Source of the DNA: an uncultured Actinomycetes bacterium
Lineage (GTDB): Bacteria; Actinomycetota; Actinomycetes; Nanopelagicales; Nanopelagicaceae
Assembly (NCBI GenBank): GCA_937864205.1
Contig: CALMJB010000007.1
Location: forward strand, 1-18,443
Direction: 5' to 3'
DNA length: 18,443 nt
Below are positions 1 to 7,525 of this stretch, in pieces. Every line of letters starts with the position of its first letter. Position 1 is the first letter of the stretch. The translations under genes and the position numbers were made by a program. The notes beneath the pieces were generated by a model. The model was given only the letters and a program-made list of their open reading frames with translations. It was not told the DNA's origin and did no database searches.

Positions 1-1554
1 CCCTTGCCCTACATCACAACTTGCTACTTGCCAATTAGATCCAGGCCAATTGATTTGATCAATTACGACAATAATTAAGAGTGTTAATACCAATATCGCT
101 AACAATTTATAACTTTGCCGCAGCCGCAAAATTACCAAAATACCCAACAACATCAATGCAAATTTATGATTCTCAAACTCAATCGCAGGGTATGCACTAA
201 AACGTTGCGCAATAATCACTAGCCAACTTGATAATGGCGAGATTAACCATATTAGAAATTGTGAGCCGGTCGGAAAAATCAATGAGATTAACGCGGCACA
301 AAAACCTATTATGGTGATAGGAGCAATCACAATCGCAGATAGTAAATTTGCAACTACCGAGAATGGCGAAAATCTATTTGCCATGACAATTATGATTGGC
401 AAAGTAAATACAGTTGCGGCAATCGGCACGCTCACTGATTCGGCAAAGAACTCATTAGGTACTAATTTCAGTATTTGTTTTCTTAAAATTGGCGCAAAAA
501 TTATCAAACCCAAAGTAGCGCTAACTGACAGGGCAAAACCTGGATCATTTGCCTGAAACGGTTCAAAAATAATTAGTATTGATATCGCCAACCCCAATGC
601 CGACAAAGTTTTTGATCGCTGCCCAGTTGCCCTGGCAAATAGATAGACCCCCGTCATTACCGCCGCTCGCAAGACAGATGGTGTCGGTCGTACCAACACG
701 ATATAGAAAATAAGAACTAGAGAAACAATGAAAAATCGAGTTTTTAGATTTATCGGCAAGAAACTAATTAACCAAAGTACGAACGCTGCTACCAATGCAA
801 AGTTCGCACCGCTCACGGCCGTTAAATGCGAAAGCCCGGTTTTGCGCATCTGTTTGGTCAGTTGATCACTTTGCAGAGATGTGTCACCTAAAACGATCCC
901 CGGAATTAAAGAACCAGAATTTGTGTTTGGCACAACCTTGCGAAAATTAGTTCTGATTTGATCAGCCAAAGATAGAAAAGAATTTTGGCCCTTCTGAATT
1001 TTTAAATCGGAATTTGCCACTAATAAAGCCGCTACTTTTATCTCTTTCGTTTTAACAACTTTAGCCAGCCCAGAAATTTGATCACCCAATTTGAGTGAAT
1101 TAGCGAACTGCTCAGTTACTTGCACGCGAACTGGCAGATTCGATTTGAAACTTTGCCTATTATTTTCAAAGCTTTGCAGTCGTAACAGAAAAGTAAGTCG
1201 GGCTTCACGCCAGCCACTTCCGTATGCTTGTGCCGGCTTGAAATTTGGATCAGATATCACTGTGCCATGAAACTGAATTTGTTGATTTAAATAGCTACTG
1301 AGTTGATAATCATTCACAATCGCTAATCGAACCGAGAGCAGAATCATCCCTACTAAAAGTGCGACTTGCAGATTCTTATTTTCAGGGATTAAAACGATTG
1401 TAAGTAAAACTAAGGCGATTAAAAGCAACCTATATTTAGGCAGATATGCAATTAAAGCTGCTCCCGCCCACAGGGACAGTCCAACTAGTAATAAAACACT
1501 TGGAGCGTCTTTTAACTTATTTCTTTTGTTTAAGTCACCTAGATTCTTAACAAT
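1..1554 (-). CDS. comEC: ComEC/Rec2-family DNA-uptake channel, cut off at the left edge
   Basis: The frame is open on the minus strand from 1605 to base 1 without a stop, and I translated it by hand. It begins with three hydrophobic segments (about 1425-1515, 1375-1420 and 1330-1365). A soluble OB-like part follows, then the ComEC competence core: HLTAVSGANFALVAA near 790-840, RPTPSVLRAAVMT near 650-690, and many further membrane segments. The last codons read VASCDVGQG, the start of the C-terminal metallo-beta-lactamase-like domain, the rest of which lies outside the window. ComEC forms the inner-membrane channel for single-stranded DNA in natural transformation, and ComEA is directly upstream. 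The start is unclear. The first ATG, GTG or TTG in frame is TTG at 1428, which would remove the first membrane helix. I place the end at a possible ATT start (1554-1552), preceded by AGAG. Identification is firm; the start is not. Confidence 0.9.
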   Translation of the reverse strand, partial: MVKNLGDLNKRNKLKDAPSVLLLVGLSLWAGAALIAYLPKYRLLLIALVLLTIVLIPENKNLQVALLVGMILLSVRLAIVNDYQLSSYLNQQIQFHGTVISDPNFKPAQAYGSGWREARLTFLLRLQSFENNRQSFKSNLPVRVQVTEQFANSLKLGDQISGLAKVVKTKEIKVAALLVANSDLKIQKGQNSFLSLADQIRTNFRKVVPNTNSGSLIPGIVLGDTSLQSDQLTKQMRKTGLSHLTAVSGANFALVAAFVLWLISFLPINLKTRFFIVSLVLIFYIVLVRPTPSVLRAAVMTGVYLFARATGQRSKTLSALGLAISILIIFEPFQANDPGFALSVSATLGLIIFAPILRKQILKLVPNEFFAESVSVPIAATVFTLPIIIVMANRFSPFSVVANLLSAIVIAPITIIGFCAALISLIFPTGSQFLIWLISPLSSWLVIIAQRFSAYPAIEFENHKFALMLLGILVILRLRQSYKLLAILVLTLLIIVVIDQINWPGSNWQVASCDVGQG

Positions 1555-2129
1555 GGTTTTATCTCTAAGAATTTTGCGCCACCTAATCCAGTCACTTTTT
1601 TTAGATCATCAATTGAATTAAATCTGCCCAGCTGTTTTCGCAGGTTTACGATGCGTTCGGCGGTGACCGGACCGATACCGGGTAATTGATCAAATTGCGC
1701 AATGGTTGCGGTGTTTATATCTAGTGGATTATCAACGGAAATTTTTTTACGCACACTCGTATTGAAATTTTTGCCAACCAATATCTGTTCACCATCGGTC
1801 AGCGTTCTCGCTAAATTAATATTGCTGATATCAACACCAGCTAATTTTCCGCCAGCCATTTCAATCGCATCGATTACTCGAGCACCAGCGCTTAATCGAT
1901 AAACCCCTGGGTGAAGAACTTTGCCAGCAACGTTTACAACTATGACTTCAGATTGGATTGGAGAATCTGTACTAGTGCCAGATGGAACTTCAACTAATTG
2001 ATTTAAAGCGGCGGCATCGACTGATTCTGAGTGTCCCCGCCAAAATAGGAATGCCCCGGTTGAAATCGCAAATATTGCAAAGCCGGCTAATAATTTCTGC
2101 TGGGCATTATCTAATGTGATGAATTGCAT
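1539..2129 (-). CDS. comEA: ComEA-family competence DNA receptor
   Basis: This is a membrane-anchored DNA-binding protein that captures double-stranded DNA for the ComEC channel. An N-terminal membrane helix (about residues 12-30, LLAGFAIFAISTGAFLFW) is followed by a short linker. Next comes a SLBB domain (about 65-120, starting VNVAGKVLHPGVY) and a C-terminal double helix-hairpin-helix domain (about 135-196, DINTATIAQFDQLPGIGP), the usual DNA-binding module. The length of about 196 residues and the domain order are typical of Gram-positive ComEA. I chose ATG at 2129. An in-frame TTG two codons upstream (2135) is the alternative, and neither has a clear ribosome-binding site. The stop (1539-1541) overlaps the frame of comEC downstream, so the two are probably translated together. 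Exogenous DNA uptake in this organism is inferred from the family only. Confidence 0.93.
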   Translation of the reverse strand: MQFITLDNAQQKLLAGFAIFAISTGAFLFWRGHSESVDAAALNQLVEVPSGTSTDSPIQSEVIVVNVAGKVLHPGVYRLSAGARVIDAIEMAGGKLAGVDISNINLARTLTDGEQILVGKNFNTSVRKKISVDNPLDINTATIAQFDQLPGIGPVTAERIVNLRKQLGRFNSIDDLKKVTGLGGAKFLEIKPLLRI

Positions 2130-2161
2130 GGCCAAAAATTAAGCCAGCAATCAATTTTTAG

Positions 2162-2167
2162 ATTTTA
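2162..2167 (-). promoter_or_regulatory. Possible -10 box for comEA-comEC
   Basis: On the minus strand the 76 bases between leuS and comEA are very AT-rich and contain TAAAAT, one mismatch from TATAAT. It lies about 33 bases upstream of the comEA ATG. The -35 region (TTTTTC, 16 bases further up) is a poor match. This is the largest gap in the minus-strand run below 11.8 kb, so an internal promoter is plausible. In such AT-rich sequence the match could also be chance. No GC-rich terminator hairpin is visible in the gap. Confidence 0.22.
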
Positions 2168-2205
2168 AAAGAATTTATTTTGTGAAAAAGATTTAGCTGT
2201 GATTA

Positions 2206-4662
2206 CTAAATTACAAAATTTACAAGTTTTGCTGGCACCACAATAGTTTTCTTAATAGTTTGGCCAGCCAACGCGGCAGATATTTCTGCATCTGACTTAG
2301 CCAAGGCTTCAAGTTGTGAATTATCGATATCTGGTGAAACTTTCAATCGCTGTTTTATTTTGCCATTTATTTGCACCACTACTTCAACTTCATCTTGCGT
2401 TAATAGTTTTGGATCAACAGTTGGCCAACCCGCATTTGCAACCGAAGGTTTATGTCCTAATTTTTCCCACATCTCTTCTGCGGTATACGGCGCAACCAAA
2501 GAGAGACCGATTGCTAACACCTGCGCGCCTTCTCGGATGGCTGGATCTTTTGCTCCGACTCCGGAATCAATTCCTTTGCGTAATGCGTTTGCCAGTTCCA
2601 TTAATCGAGCTACGGCAACATTGAATCTAAAACTTTCAACTGCCTGGCTGATTTCATGCAGTGCCTTGTGAGTGGTTTTTCGAATGGTTAAATCACCCTT
2701 GCTGAAATCAACTTTCACATCTGATGTGACATCGCCAGCGATTCGATATGCGCGATTTAGAAACTTTAATGAACCAGATGGTGAAACGTCTGACCAATCA
2801 ACATCATCTTCTGGTGGACCAGCAAAAACCATGCTTAACCGAATTGCATCAACGCCATGCACCGCTAATTCATCAGATAACTTCACAAGATTTCCACGGC
2901 TTTTGCTCATTGCCGAGCCATCCATAATCACCATTCCTTGATTTAACAATCTGGTGAATGGTTCGGTGAAGTTAATCATTTTCATGTCATATAAAACTTT
3001 GGTGAAAAAACGGGAGTACAACAGATGCAAAATTGCGTGAGTTACTCCGCCAACGTATTGATCAACTGGTAACCAGGTTTCAACCGCAGTTTTATCAAAG
3101 GCAACATCATCTCGACCGATACTGGTGTAACGCAGAAAGTACCAAGAGGAATCCACAAATGTATCCATAGTGTCAGCATCTCGGCGAGCAACTCCGGCAC
3201 ATTTAGGACAATTAACATTTACCCAATTTTCAGCTGCGCCAAGTGGAGATGTGCCTTTTGGCTTTAGATCTAAACCTTGCGCATTTGGTAATTCGACCGG
3301 TAATTGTTCTTCGGGAACTGCAACTTCTCCGCATTTTTCACAGTGAATTATTGGAATTGGTGTTCCCCAGAATCGTTGCCTTGAAATTAACCAATCCCGT
3401 AATCGGAAATTTCGCGCCGCTTCCCCTAAGCCCTTTGCTATTAATTCCGCAATAATTTTTGCAATCGCGGCATCTTTTTTTAACCCGGTAATTGAGCCGG
3501 AATTAATAACAGTGCCATCGCCTTCTGTTGCGATTCCAGATTCATTTGGATCAGCTAACCCGGTGTCAATAACAACTCGAACTGGCAGTTTCATTGCCCG
3601 CGCAAAATCTAAATCGCGTTGATCATGTGCTGGCACCGCCATAATCGCGCCAGTTCCATAATCTGCTAACACATAATCAGAGGCCCAAATTGGAATTTTT
3701 TCGCCGTTTACTGGATTAATTGCATAGCGATTTAAAAATACTCCAGTCTTAGGTCGATCGGTTGCCAATCGATCTATATCGGAAGCGGACTTAACTTTTT
3801 CTAAGTATGAATTAAATTCTTTTTCACTACTTGTTCCTTTTGCCAGTTGCATAGCAAGTTCGCTGTCGGCCGCCACAACCATGAAAGTTGCGCCATATAA
3901 AGTATCGGGGCGGGTGGTGTAGATGATTACCGGTTCAGCAATTCCTTCAATTTGAAACTTGACTTTGGCTCCATCTGAACGACCAATCCAGTTTTTTTGC
4001 ATTGTTAAAACTTTTTCTGGCCACTTACCCTCAAGTTCTTTCATATCGTCTAATAGACGATCTGCGTAATCGGTGATCTTGAAATACCACTGATTTAATT
4101 TCTTTTTAGTGACCGCGGTATCACAACGCTCGCATAAGCCAGCAATAACTTGTTCATTTGCTAAAACGGTTTGGCAGTTTGGACACCAATTCACCGAAGA
4201 GTTTTTACGATAAGCCAAACCTTTTTTATAAAATTGTAAAAATAACCATTGATTCCATTTGTAATACTCTGGATCACAAGTGTGTAATGTTCGATCCCAA
4301 TCAAAGGAACAGGCATATCTGCGCATCGAAGATTTTTGGGTAGCGATATTTTCATAAGTCCAGGCACGTGGATCTGCATTTCGTTTTATTGCAGCATTTT
4401 CAGCTGGTAAACCAAATGCATCCCAACCAATTGGATGCATTACGTTGAATCCTTTTTGCACCCAGTACCGAGCAATTACATCGCCTAATGCATAAGCCTC
4501 GGCGTGACCCATATGTAAATCTCCGGATGGGTAAGGAAACATATCGAGTACATATTTCTTCGGCCGTTTATCATCTGCCAGGCCAGATTTAAAAGGTTGG
4601 AGTTTGTCCCAAACCGGCAACCATTTTTCTTGTACTCCTAAAAAGTCATATGCCTCGTGCAT
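2206..4662 (-). CDS. leuS: Leucyl-tRNA synthetase (class Ia)
   Basis: Charges tRNA-Leu with leucine in the cytoplasm. The protein has 818 residues, normal for bacterial LeuRS. The class I signature is FPYPSGDLHMGH, with HMGH at residues 50-53. The second signature is SAMSKSRGN with M585. The Lys of KMSKS is Ala, which I recall as usual for actinobacterial LeuRS, so I do not read it as a defect. The CP1 editing domain is present, with TTRPDTLYGATF and YGTGAIMAVPAHDQRD, which carries the conserved editing Asp. Zinc-type Cys clusters occur as CPNC/CERC near 160-180 and as CEKC and CPKC further on. The C-terminal anticodon-binding part contains LSLVAPYTAEEMWE, and the last domain ends KKTIVVPAKLVNFVI. 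The ATG start lies 3 bases after the SDR stop codon, which suggests translational coupling to that gene. Confidence 0.98.
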   Translation of the reverse strand: MHEAYDFLGVQEKWLPVWDKLQPFKSGLADDKRPKKYVLDMFPYPSGDLHMGHAEAYALGDVIARYWVQKGFNVMHPIGWDAFGLPAENAAIKRNADPRAWTYENIATQKSSMRRYACSFDWDRTLHTCDPEYYKWNQWLFLQFYKKGLAYRKNSSVNWCPNCQTVLANEQVIAGLCERCDTAVTKKKLNQWYFKITDYADRLLDDMKELEGKWPEKVLTMQKNWIGRSDGAKVKFQIEGIAEPVIIYTTRPDTLYGATFMVVAADSELAMQLAKGTSSEKEFNSYLEKVKSASDIDRLATDRPKTGVFLNRYAINPVNGEKIPIWASDYVLADYGTGAIMAVPAHDQRDLDFARAMKLPVRVVIDTGLADPNESGIATEGDGTVINSGSITGLKKDAAIAKIIAELIAKGLGEAARNFRLRDWLISRQRFWGTPIPIIHCEKCGEVAVPEEQLPVELPNAQGLDLKPKGTSPLGAAENWVNVNCPKCAGVARRDADTMDTFVDSSWYFLRYTSIGRDDVAFDKTAVETWLPVDQYVGGVTHAILHLLYSRFFTKVLYDMKMINFTEPFTRLLNQGMVIMDGSAMSKSRGNLVKLSDELAVHGVDAIRLSMVFAGPPEDDVDWSDVSPSGSLKFLNRAYRIAGDVTSDVKVDFSKGDLTIRKTTHKALHEISQAVESFRFNVAVARLMELANALRKGIDSGVGAKDPAIREGAQVLAIGLSLVAPYTAEEMWEKLGHKPSVANAGWPTVDPKLLTQDEVEVVVQINGKIKQRLKVSPDIDNSQLEALAKSDAEISAALAGQTIKKTIVVPAKLVNFVI

Positions 4663-4665
4663 GGA

Positions 4666-5649
4666 TTACCACTTAACGCCAGTCAACTCTTGAGAAACCT
4701 GCCATAAATTTTCTGCCAAAGTTTGGTCATAAGCCAGCGCTTTTGCTCTGGTCAATTTTGGATATCCACGCATCTCCATAAATCCATCTGGACCTAAATA
4801 ACTTGCACCGATTAAACCTGGAAAAGTAGCTGCACATAACATTGGTAGCGCACCTTTGTCGGCACTTTGCGCAACTATTGAATTAAATAATCCAATCGTG
4901 CGCTCCTCCCATTTGTTTTCTTTCATTTGTGGAGCCACAGATTGCAAATTGGTATCGGAATATCCGGGATGTGCGGCTAGCGGAATGAATCGCCAATTAT
5001 TTTTAATGCGCAATCTTTCCACCTGCGATATAAATAATAAATTTGCTAATTTGCTGGCGCCGTAAGCTCCCCATGGCGAGTATTTGCCTGTACCTAGACA
5101 TATCTTTTTGATGGTTGCAGTTGAATTGTTTCCAAAACTGCCCATTCGATGAGCTTGACTAGAAATCGAAATCAGCCGCTCATTAATGTGATCTTTAAGT
5201 AAACCGGCAAAAGCAAAATGGCCAAGATGATTTGTGCCCATTTGTAATTCAAAACCATCGCGGGTTTTGGTAAACGGAGTAGCCATGACTCCGGCATTTA
5301 AAATTAAACAATCAATGCCATCATTGAATTTTTCCTTAGCCTGCTGTGCAGCGGTTCGAACTGAATTTAAATCTGTTAAATCCATCAAAATATAGGAAAT
5401 GCGTGGGTTTGATCGGGCGCTAATTTGTCCGATTGCAATCTCACCTTTTTTATCGGTGCGAGCGGTAAATGTAACTTGCGCATTTGCTTTAATAAGTTCA
5501 CGCGCGGCAGATAAACCAAGGCCAGATGTTCCACCGGTAATTAAGAATTTCTTACCGGTTAGATCTGGCAGATTTTGTGCACTCCAGCGCCGCGGAATCG
5601 TTGGATTTTCCGCAACATTTTCACTTTCGCTTTCACTTTTATTTTTCAC
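4666..5649 (-). CDS. Short-chain dehydrogenase/reductase (SDR), substrate unknown
   Basis: A Rossmann-fold oxidoreductase using NAD(P)H. The cofactor motif TGGTSGLG is at residues 38-45. LILNAGVM follows strand 4, and the catalytic Ser is in ISISSQ (about 163-164). The active-site YGASK gives Tyr196 and Lys200, with AAHPGYSDTNL after strand 6. The N-terminal part WSAQNLPDLTGKK and the length of 327 residues resemble the retinol-dehydrogenase-like 'extended classical' SDRs common in actinobacteria; the substrate cannot be told. ALA-type residues after strand 2 (FTARTDKK) lean towards NADP. The start is GTG at 5649, the only start codon before the conserved region, and it lies one base from the 3' end of tRNA-Ala. 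No ribosome-binding site is possible outside the tRNA itself. The Ser/Glu-rich first 15 residues look disordered. It ends 3 bases before leuS. Confidence 0.9.
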   Translation of the reverse strand: MKNKSESESENVAENPTIPRRWSAQNLPDLTGKKFLITGGTSGLGLSAARELIKANAQVTFTARTDKKGEIAIGQISARSNPRISYILMDLTDLNSVRTAAQQAKEKFNDGIDCLILNAGVMATPFTKTRDGFELQMGTNHLGHFAFAGLLKDHINERLISISSQAHRMGSFGNNSTATIKKICLGTGKYSPWGAYGASKLANLLFISQVERLRIKNNWRFIPLAAHPGYSDTNLQSVAPQMKENKWEERTIGLFNSIVAQSADKGALPMLCAATFPGLIGASYLGPDGFMEMRGYPKLTRAKALAYDQTLAENLWQVSQELTGVKW

Positions 5650-5650
5650 G

Positions 5651-5723
5651 TGGAGCTAAGGGGACTTGAACCCCTGACCCCCTGCATGCCATGCAGGTGC
5701 GCTACCAGCTGCGCTATAGCCCC
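5651..5723 (-). tRNA. tRNA-Ala, anticodon GGC
   Basis: The 73 bases fold into a full cloverleaf on the minus strand. The acceptor arms are GGGGCTA and TAGCTCC with discriminator A. The D arm is GCGC/GCGC, and the anticodon arm is CCTGC-ATGGCAT-GCAGG with anticodon GGC, which reads GCC and probably GCU. The variable loop has 5 bases, and the T arm is AGGGG-TTCAAGT-CCCCT. The acceptor contains the G3:U70 wobble pair, the known identity element for alanyl-tRNA synthetase. CCA is not encoded; the next base is C and then the GTG start of the SDR gene. The gene lies inside a run of protein genes, 27 bases after the histidine phosphatase stop. A TAATAT at 5738-5743 could be a -10 box but is weak, so cotranscription with the neighbours is likely. 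Confidence 0.97.
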
Positions 5724-5750
5724 GTTTGAACTTGCGAATATTACCGCGTG

Positions 5751-6458
5751 TTAATTGACGGAATCATCTCCGATTACCGGCTCGGGCAATGAACCAGCGT
5801 TATGTTCTGCGAGATACCAACGCAATACATTTTTATCATTTTTATCTAGGTTATCTAGTTTTTGTGAATTATTGTGAGCATGATGTTGTGAAATCTCAAG
5901 AATCGACCAACATGCATTTGAGAGTCCACCGATTGTGCTCCATTTGTTCATCGGTAATTCCAAAATTGAACCAAGCACACATCGGGCAGTTCCGCCATGA
6001 GTTACTAAAACTATGGTGCCAGTTGAATTTGTATTTGTAATTTCTTTTATTACCGAAACAGCACGAGCGGCAACTTCACTTCTTCGCTCGCCAGTATGAC
6101 CTGCTGGATCATCATGACCATCAATCCAACGTACAAAATAATCACCATCAGTTGCGCGATTTTCACTGCCAGTTTTGCCTTCCCATTTACCGCCGTTTGT
6201 CTCGCGCAAATTGGGATTTAATTCCACTTTAATATTTAGTAAATCCGCCAATGACTTAGCGGTTTGTTGAGCTCGAATCAGATCGCTAGAAATTATTCGA
6301 TTTGGATTCAATCCCGCTAATATTTTGGCGGCCTGATTTACTTGAAATTCACCAACTTTATTGAGCGGAATATCGGAGTGGCCTTGAAATCTATTCTCAA
6401 CATTCCAATCAGTTTGGCCATGTCGCCAAATTACGATCCTTAAATTATTTGGATTCAT
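5751..6458 (-). CDS. Histidine phosphatase family protein, similar to GpgP
   Basis: A phosphoglycerate-mutase-fold phosphatase. The RHGQTDWN motif gives the phospho-accepting His13 with Arg12, and the second catalytic His is in VTHGG (His154). RIISSDLIRAQQTA and the acidic LRETNGGKWEG are also typical. Mycobacterial GpgP (glucosyl-3-phosphoglycerate phosphatase) occupies the same place after nadD and rsfS. Shared details include RRSEVAAR and the C-terminal LRWYLAEHNAG, so this is probably its ortholog in position. The real substrate could be another phosphomonoester, and no glucosyl-3-phosphoglycerate synthase is visible here. A His/Asn-rich stretch near residues 190-200 (HHAHNNSQ) is an unusual insert before the last strand. 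The ATG lies 3 bases after the rsfS stop and no clear ribosome-binding site is visible, which suggests coupled translation. Confidence 0.9.
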   Translation of the reverse strand: MNPNNLRIVIWRHGQTDWNVENRFQGHSDIPLNKVGEFQVNQAAKILAGLNPNRIISSDLIRAQQTAKSLADLLNIKVELNPNLRETNGGKWEGKTGSENRATDGDYFVRWIDGHDDPAGHTGERRSEVAARAVSVIKEITNTNSTGTIVLVTHGGTARCVLGSILELPMNKWSTIGGLSNACWSILEISQHHAHNNSQKLDNLDKNDKNVLRWYLAEHNAGSLPEPVIGDDSVN

Positions 6459-6461
6459 TTG

Positions 6462-6827
6462 TTATCGCTTGCTTTCAGCTAGTGCAAGATCAATGGCTGG
6501 GCAGTCATTCCACAATCGATCTAACAAGTAATAACTGCGCAGCTCTTTGGATTGAATATGAACAACTAAATCGGAGTAATCCAATAACACCCAAGCGGCA
6601 CTAGCTTCGATTCGAGCCGGTTTTTGACCGAGTTGCTCTAACTTCATTTTCACTTCATCACTAATTGCTTCAATCTGACGTTCATTATTTCCGCAAGCAA
6701 TTAAAAAAACCTCTGACAAAACCATCTGTTCGGACAGGTCTATTGCCACTATGTCGCTGCCCAATTTGTCTGAGATAGCCAAAGCTGCCACTCGGGCCAA
6801 ATCGATCGCTGATTTACTTGCTGCCAT
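6462..6827 (-). CDS. rsfS: Ribosomal silencing factor RsfS
   Basis: A small (121 residues) protein of the RsfS/YbeB/Iojap family. It binds ribosomal protein uL14 and blocks joining of the 30S and 50S subunits, slowing translation when nutrients are short. Family marks seen are the N-terminal helix with DLARVAALAISDKLGSDIV, DLSEQMVLSEVFLIACGNNERQ, the central EASAAWVLLDYSDLVVHI, and the C-terminal YYLLDRLWNDCPAIDL. The start ATG lies inside the end of nadD (14-base overlap). The gene order nadD-rsfS is widely conserved in bacteria. Nothing in the sequence is unusual for the family. Confidence 0.96.
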   Translation of the reverse strand: MAASKSAIDLARVAALAISDKLGSDIVAIDLSEQMVLSEVFLIACGNNERQIEAISDEVKMKLEQLGQKPARIEASAAWVLLDYSDLVVHIQSKELRSYYLLDRLWNDCPAIDLALAESKR

Positions 6828-7407
6828 ATAACTTTCGTAACTTGATGAAATTCCAAATAGATGGGGTAATTAAATTAGATAAATTTTCACCATTTGCAAC
6901 CGCACTGCGAACCTGTGTTGCCGAGATATCAAAAGCGTCAATTTCAACTTGTTCAAACTCAGATTTAGTTGTGCCCGGTCGATTTACCACAAAAAACGAA
7001 ACAAGTTTTGAAAGCTCTGCGCTGCGATGCCATTGCGAAATTCGACTGGCTGCATCTGCACCTAAGATCAAAGTAAATTTGGCATTTGGAAAATTTTTCT
7101 TAAGTGCTTCGATCGTTTCAATTGAATATGTTGGGCCACTTTTATTTACCTCGATATCTAAAACTTCAACTTTTTCGCCGAGGCCAAGTTCGGCAACTGC
7201 TAAAACACACATCTGGAATCGATCTGCCCCGCTGGCGGTAGGTTGATGTTTACGAAGCCACGGCTGACCAGAAGGAATTACAAATAATTTATCGAAGTTA
7301 TCGGAAAGTTTTTGAATTACTCTTAAATGACCACGATGAATCGGGTCAAATGTTCCGCCAATAATTCCTATATTTGATGTTTGGCTATTCGAACCTTGGA
7401 TAATCAA
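6814..7407 (-). CDS. nadD: Nicotinate-nucleotide adenylyltransferase
   Basis: Transfers AMP from ATP to nicotinate mononucleotide, giving deamido-NAD in NAD synthesis. The nucleotidyltransferase motif GGTFDPIHRGH is at residues 17-27. The family marks FTLILGADAASRISQWHRS and the second ATP site ISATQVRS (usually ISSTxIR) follow. Length (197) is normal. The only start in a sensible place is TTG at 7407, which overlaps the TGA of the small membrane gene upstream. An AAGGA stretch lies directly against it, too close for a normal ribosome-binding site. Initiation may therefore rely on ribosomes finishing the upstream gene, or may use a rarer codon (ATT or ATC) a few bases downstream. LigA, two genes upstream, consumes NAD, so the pair makes sense together. 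Confidence 0.95.
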   Translation of the reverse strand: MIIQGSNSQTSNIGIIGGTFDPIHRGHLRVIQKLSDNFDKLFVIPSGQPWLRKHQPTASGADRFQMCVLAVAELGLGEKVEVLDIEVNKSGPTYSIETIEALKKNFPNAKFTLILGADAASRISQWHRSAELSKLVSFFVVNRPGTTKSEFEQVEIDAFDISATQVRSAVANGENLSNLITPSIWNFIKLRKLYGSK

Positions 7408-7523
7408 TCCTTATCGATGCGCAATGTTAAGTAAAGTAAAAAACTTAAAGTTAAAAAGGCAAACAAACCAAAGAAAATCGGTGCGGCCGGAAGTTCGCGA
7501 ACTTTTTCAGAAAGCAAAATCAT
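7404..7523 (-). CDS. Small single-pass membrane protein, 39 residues
   Basis: An ATG-started frame of 40 codons lies exactly between ligA and nadD: its start is 2 bases after the ligA stop and its TGA overlaps the nadD TTG start. The product has a short polar N-terminus (MILLSEKVRELPAAP), one strongly hydrophobic helix (about residues 16-33, IFFGLFAFLTLSFLLYL) and a charged tail ending RIDKD. The charge pattern does not fix topology. Exact fit between two genes, overlap with the next start and a believable transmembrane design argue for a real gene rather than chance. Small single-helix proteins near nadD are, to my memory, common in actinobacteria, but I know no function. It may anchor or modulate a neighbour product, or serve as a translated leader that couples ligA to nadD. 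Confidence 0.72.
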   Translation of the reverse strand: MILLSEKVRELPAAPIFFGLFAFLTLSFLLYLTLRIDKD

Positions 7524-7525
7524 AT

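Noticed and set aside
311..556. Plus-strand open frame of 81 codons
   Set aside because: It lies wholly inside the minus-strand comEC frame, which carries clear family motifs; the plus-strand frame has none.
1530..1541. Programmed -1 frameshift linking the GTG after comEA to the comEC frame
   Set aside because: The bases do not form a slippery heptamer in the GTG frame, which stops after two codons. A deletion, an assembly error or an ATT start is simpler.
2136..2205. AT-rich gap between leuS and comEA as a terminator
   Set aside because: There are runs of T and A but no GC-containing stem, so no intrinsic terminator can be supported.
2905..2916. LeuRS KMSKS motif reads AMSKS, possibly an inactive enzyme
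   Set aside because: The same variant is, as far as I recall, normal in actinobacterial LeuRS. All other motifs and the editing domain are intact.
6818..7246. Plus-strand open frame of 142 codons
   Set aside because: It is antisense to nadD, with a Ser/Ala-rich composition typical of a shadow frame and no ribosome-binding site.
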